From Diphasiastrum complanatum (Eukaryota; Streptophyta; Lycopodiopsida; Lycopodiales; Lycopodiaceae), in the NCBI GenBank assembly GCA_029204225.1, contig CM055100.1:52019260-52083259 (forward strand): 64,000 bases of DNA, in the 5' to 3' direction. Position numbers and translations under genes: made by a program. The notes below the pieces were generated by a model. It was given only the letters and a program-made list of their open reading frames with translations. It did no database searches and was not told the DNA's origin. Below are positions 60,801 to 64,000 of the stretch, in pieces (position 1 is the stretch's first letter; each line of letters opens with the position of its first letter).

Positions 60801-62564
60801 CAGTATGTGGACCAGTTCGTCTCATCTTTGTGCAACAGCGAGCACTTGCTTCTCAGAATAAACAAGGTCAAGGCATGCCAACAATCACAACACAATTTGT
60901 AGCTGGAACAAGTGGGCCAGCCAGCTCTTCTGCGCTTACATCTTCTATTGGAACTGCTCAGGCAATGTTGGGAGCTAAAGATCGACTTCTTTTAAATCGT
61001 GAAGCTGAAGGGCAGCCTTCCTCTAAAAGGGCAAAGATTGAGCCTGCAGCTATGGCTCAACATACACAAGTTACGCAAGTCACAACTACCAAAGCACAAA
61101 TCTCTATTCAAACAGTAACTCCGGAGGTTTTTCTACAAGTAATCAATCGTCCCTCTGTTGTTTCTAACTCAGATCTGCAAGGTACACTGAAGAAAGAAGA
61201 GGGTGGGCTTGTAACTCATGTGGCAAAGGTGGATTCTCAGAGCCGGCCGCAGTCAGGATTAATGGTTGAAAGACAAATACAGACTAGTCAAAATCTAGCC
61301 AAGGTGGAGCTGGGAGTAGCCCCAGATCCAATGTCAACCGGCATTAAGTCAGAGCCTCTTAATTCGAGTGCAATTGTAACACAGCAATTGAAGCAAGGAC
61401 CTGGTATAACAGCATATGCTACCACTGGTTCCTCCATGACATTAAAATCTGGAAAGCCAAAGTTTGGTGGTACTTCACTCACAGAGCTTTTCACTCCAGA
61501 GCAGATCAAAGAGCACATTACTGGACTTCGGCAGTGGTTTGGCCAGGCAAGATCAATTCAGAACAACAATCCTTAGCTTTTTGTTGTTCTGGGCAGTCCA
61601 TTTCAAATAATCGTACAGTCATAAGCCTGCTAGTTGCTATATATCCCATGCAATCGTTTGTTTCAAAGATTGAAAGCTTGGAATTTAAACGTTTCTTAAA
61701 GCTGGGAATACTTTCTCTGTTTTAACCTGCTATTTTTGATTGCTTTGGATGGCACCGATTTATTGAGGACATTTCAACCTGAAGATAATCTTGCTTGTAA
61801 TTTTCTTATTGATATATGAAGGTGAAAGTGCTGAGCACATTGACTCAAATTATGCAGAGTAAAGCGAAGGCAGAAAAGAATCAAGCAATGGAGCAACAGA
61901 TGAGTGAAAATGCTTGCCGTTTATGTGCAGTAGAGAGGCTCACATTTGAGCCGGCTCCTATATATTGCACTCCCTGTGGTGCACGCATCAAGCGGAATGC
62001 CTTCTTTCATACGACAGGGATGGGAGAAACTAGACATTATTTTTGCATACCTTGTTATAATGAAGTTCGCAGTGACATGGTTGAAATGGATGGCCAAACC
62101 TATCCGAAGACTAGACTGGAGAGGCGAAAAAATGACGAGGAGACTGAGGAAGCGGTAAAAATGTTCTGTTCTTTTATCTCTGAAACGAGTCATTGTTCTT
62201 GTGATCAACAAGTCTTCTTGTTAGCTTTTAGATGATTGTATTGGTCTACAAAATCATCTGAAATTTTCAAGATTTTCCAATGCAGTGGGTCCAATGTGAC
62301 AAATGCAATCTATGGCAACATCAAGTTTGTGCCCTTTTCAATGGTCGAAGGAATGAAGGTGGGGAGGCAGAATATACGTGCCCAGAATGCTGCATGAAGG
62401 AAATGGAAAAGGGTGAACGAAAGCCTCTACCCCCATCTTCTGTTCTTGGACCTAGGGACCTACCGAAGACATTTTTGAGCGATCATCTGGAGCAGAGGTT
62501 GGCTCGTAAGCTTAAGCAAGAAAGATTTGAGCGTGCAAGAGTCCAGGGAAAACCCTTTGAAGAG
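57827..62564 (+). CDS. HAC1-like: HAC-type (p300/CBP-like) histone acetyltransferase, first six coding exons
   Basis: Exons: 57827-57972, 58291-58402, 58518-59451, 59613-61546, 61858-62154 and 62286-62564. All phases agree, giving 1234 codons that continue beyond the window. The start [20 protein letters not shown] resembles plant HAC1 N-termini. Domains by residue: KIX-like helices about 41-115; tandem MIPTPG repeats about 128-228; Gln-rich low-complexity region about 420-720; TAZ1 zinc finger about 727-805 ([20 protein letters not shown]); conserved [14 protein letters not shown] about 1018-1042; Cys-rich [13 protein letters not shown] with YFCIPCYNE about 1060-1110; PHD-type [20 protein letters not shown] about 1142-1175; then [18 protein letters not shown]. 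The acetyltransferase, ZZ and TAZ2 domains, needed for acetylating histones and binding activators in the nucleus, are expected downstream and are not visible. Two introns begin with GC. No stop or frameshift is seen, so the gene looks functional. Confidence 0.93.
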
Positions 62565-63415
62565 GTATTTATTAAGCCAACAGGAAAGGTTCATGATTTT
62601 CAGGGGTGCTAAAGTGCAAACTGACGCCACATTGTAAGATTTGAGTTTCTTATGTATGACTCATTTAAGCAGAAGCTCTATCAAGTATACAGAAAATCAG
62701 ATCAAAATTATTCCTCCTTCCATATTGGGATAAGTACTACTTATATTGCAATTACTATACTTTAGCTGACATGCACTGCTGGTCTAGACATTGAATAGGA
62801 GATATTCTGAAGATAGTCCATTTCCTTGAAAGATGTAGAAACATATGCTTCTCTTTTTAACTAAAACAAAAAAAAACATTCATTGATATAAGACTTTCAG
62901 ATTCAGAAGTATCATACCAAGTAGCAGCTACATGTGAAACACTATTAATTCAAGATTAAGTCTTTGTGGGCGATGTAACTTTTATTGCATATGTTAAAAG
63001 CTCCACACTAATATATGCCTGTTGACTTAAGTGCGATCATGATGTTTTAAATGTGGAATGCATGTCATAGTTAACACTAATCAGGTTGAAGTTTGGAAAT
63101 CTAAGATAGAAAACTAGCAGAGTACCCAACGAAGATATAATTTACCTAGATAATTAGCAATGATAACAATTTTGCTTTTAGGCTTTGATACTTCTACCTC
63201 ACTAATGCTCCCTTGTATTAAAAAACTGTACTCAAATGACAAGTCCTATTGAGAGCTTTTGTGAAACAGGTTCCACTTCCTGCTAGAGCAGTTCAAAGCA
63301 GGTTGCATTAGAATGGTGTTCTAGACTCTTGGTGCTACTAAAATGTGGGTGTGTTTTACTTTCTAGAACATTGAATGTTTTATTTTCAGGGCGTGCCTGT
63401 TCATGGTCACCAGAA
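62565..63415 (+). other. start of HAC intron 6
   Basis: GTATTT at 62565 is the donor after codon ...PFEE, where plant HAC proteins continue 'VPG-E'. AT-rich intron-like sequence follows. An acceptor-like GTGAAACAG at about 63270 precedes GTTCCACTTCCTGCT (reads VPLPARAVQSRLH-stop), which could be a decayed or alternative exon start. The true next exon is not found before the window ends. Confidence 0.6.
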
Positions 63416-64000
63416 GGTTCCCCTTTAGCAACAAGTCTTGCCTTACGTTTCTCCACCTTACCATTCGCTTGATACTTGGTCCTATAGATCCACTTGCAAC
63501 TTCCCATCAGGTAAGTCCACAAGCTCCCATGTGTCATTCTCCATCATGGAGTCGTACTCCTCTTGCCTGGCTTTTTGCCATACATTCAGCTTCTAGGCTT
63601 CATAGAACGACTATGGTTCATGTGATTCTAAGATAGATGACATAATTGCAAAGTTGGTCTCTTGACTCTCTTGTTGCATAGGCTTACTCTAAGGTCCCCT
63701 AGCACCTTCCCTGCTACATTCACCTTCCTCCATCATCCCTCCATCTTTCATTGTTTTCCAATACCTCCTTGGTAAGCTCTTGGGAGGGGGTGGTGAAGCT
63801 GATGGTGACCATGTATCCCAAGGTGTCTCTCTAGCCCTCTCTTGCCTTTCTACCTCCGTTTGCTCAACATACATTTGTTCTTGGTGTTGGGGCTGAAAAG
63901 TCTCTTGAATGGGCTCCTTTGAGACCTGCTCACTGGAATTAATAATAGGAAGATACTCACTCTTACTTACCATTGTTCTCATGCTCCTCCACTTGAGGTG
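63416..64000 (-). pseudogene. Copia relic 6 (start of reverse transcriptase)
   Basis: On the minus strand, a linker rich in Glu and Pro (QVSKEPIQETFQPQHQEQMY, 63960-63880) leads to the RT start: EEYDSMMENDTWELVDLPDG readable near 63580-63500 in a shifted frame, then CKWIYRTKYQANGKVEKRKA and RLVAKG to about 63416. The frame stops matching Copia directly after VAKG, so the element is cut there or recombined. It lies inside the HAC gene's intron and continues past the window's end. Confidence 0.8.

Overview
This window reads as nuclear DNA of a land plant with a large, transposon-rich genome. It holds a plant-type THESEUS-like receptor kinase and the 5' part of a HAC-type histone acetyltransferase with small spliced introns. 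Around them lie many layers of decayed Copia, Gypsy, LINE and Helitron sequence, and seven (CT)n/(GA)n tracts. The HAC and kinase proteins are clearly plant-like but diverged from the flowering-plant versions I know. The LINE reverse transcriptase also reminds me of elements common in ferns. A fern or another non-flowering vascular plant is my inference, not something proven here.

Layout. 1-5185: two Copia relics on opposite strands fused inside their pol genes; the second has a complete 1.2-kb LTR and primer-binding site. 5186-8560: a highly diverged satellite-like block with repeated GAGCTATCTCAAGTGAT-type motifs. 8.6-15.9 kb: mostly empty AT-rich DNA, one possible terminal exon (10557-10748), a 28-base G run and degenerate coding debris. 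15.9-30.1 kb: a pile of relics (Gypsy protease next to Copia integrase, a Copia LTR, a Helitron Rep-like piece, a Copia 3' end, a Gypsy LTR plus gag, a minus-strand Copia, a broken minus-strand Gypsy, and a LINE-like 3' tail). 33.8-36.5 kb: the intact intronless THE1-like kinase gene on the minus strand. 38.3-51.3 kb: a LINE ORF1 with a DUF4283-like fold, a truncated LINE 3' end, an unidentified minus-strand coding relic between two (GA)n tracts, and more Copia debris. 54.5-56.7 kb: a 5'-truncated LINE with an intact YADD motif. 57.8-64.0 kb: the first six coding exons of the HAC gene; its seventh intron or what follows contains a Copia fragment, and the catalytic exons lie beyond the window.

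Only two genes look functional: the THE1-like kinase (a cell-wall-sensing receptor family) and the HAC acetyltransferase (a transcription co-activator). They show no direct functional link. The most interesting structures are two GC-AG introns in the HAC gene, LINE 3' ends that share a compensating terminal hairpin and run straight into (CT)n tracts, and the unidentified relic at 44.8-46.5 kb.
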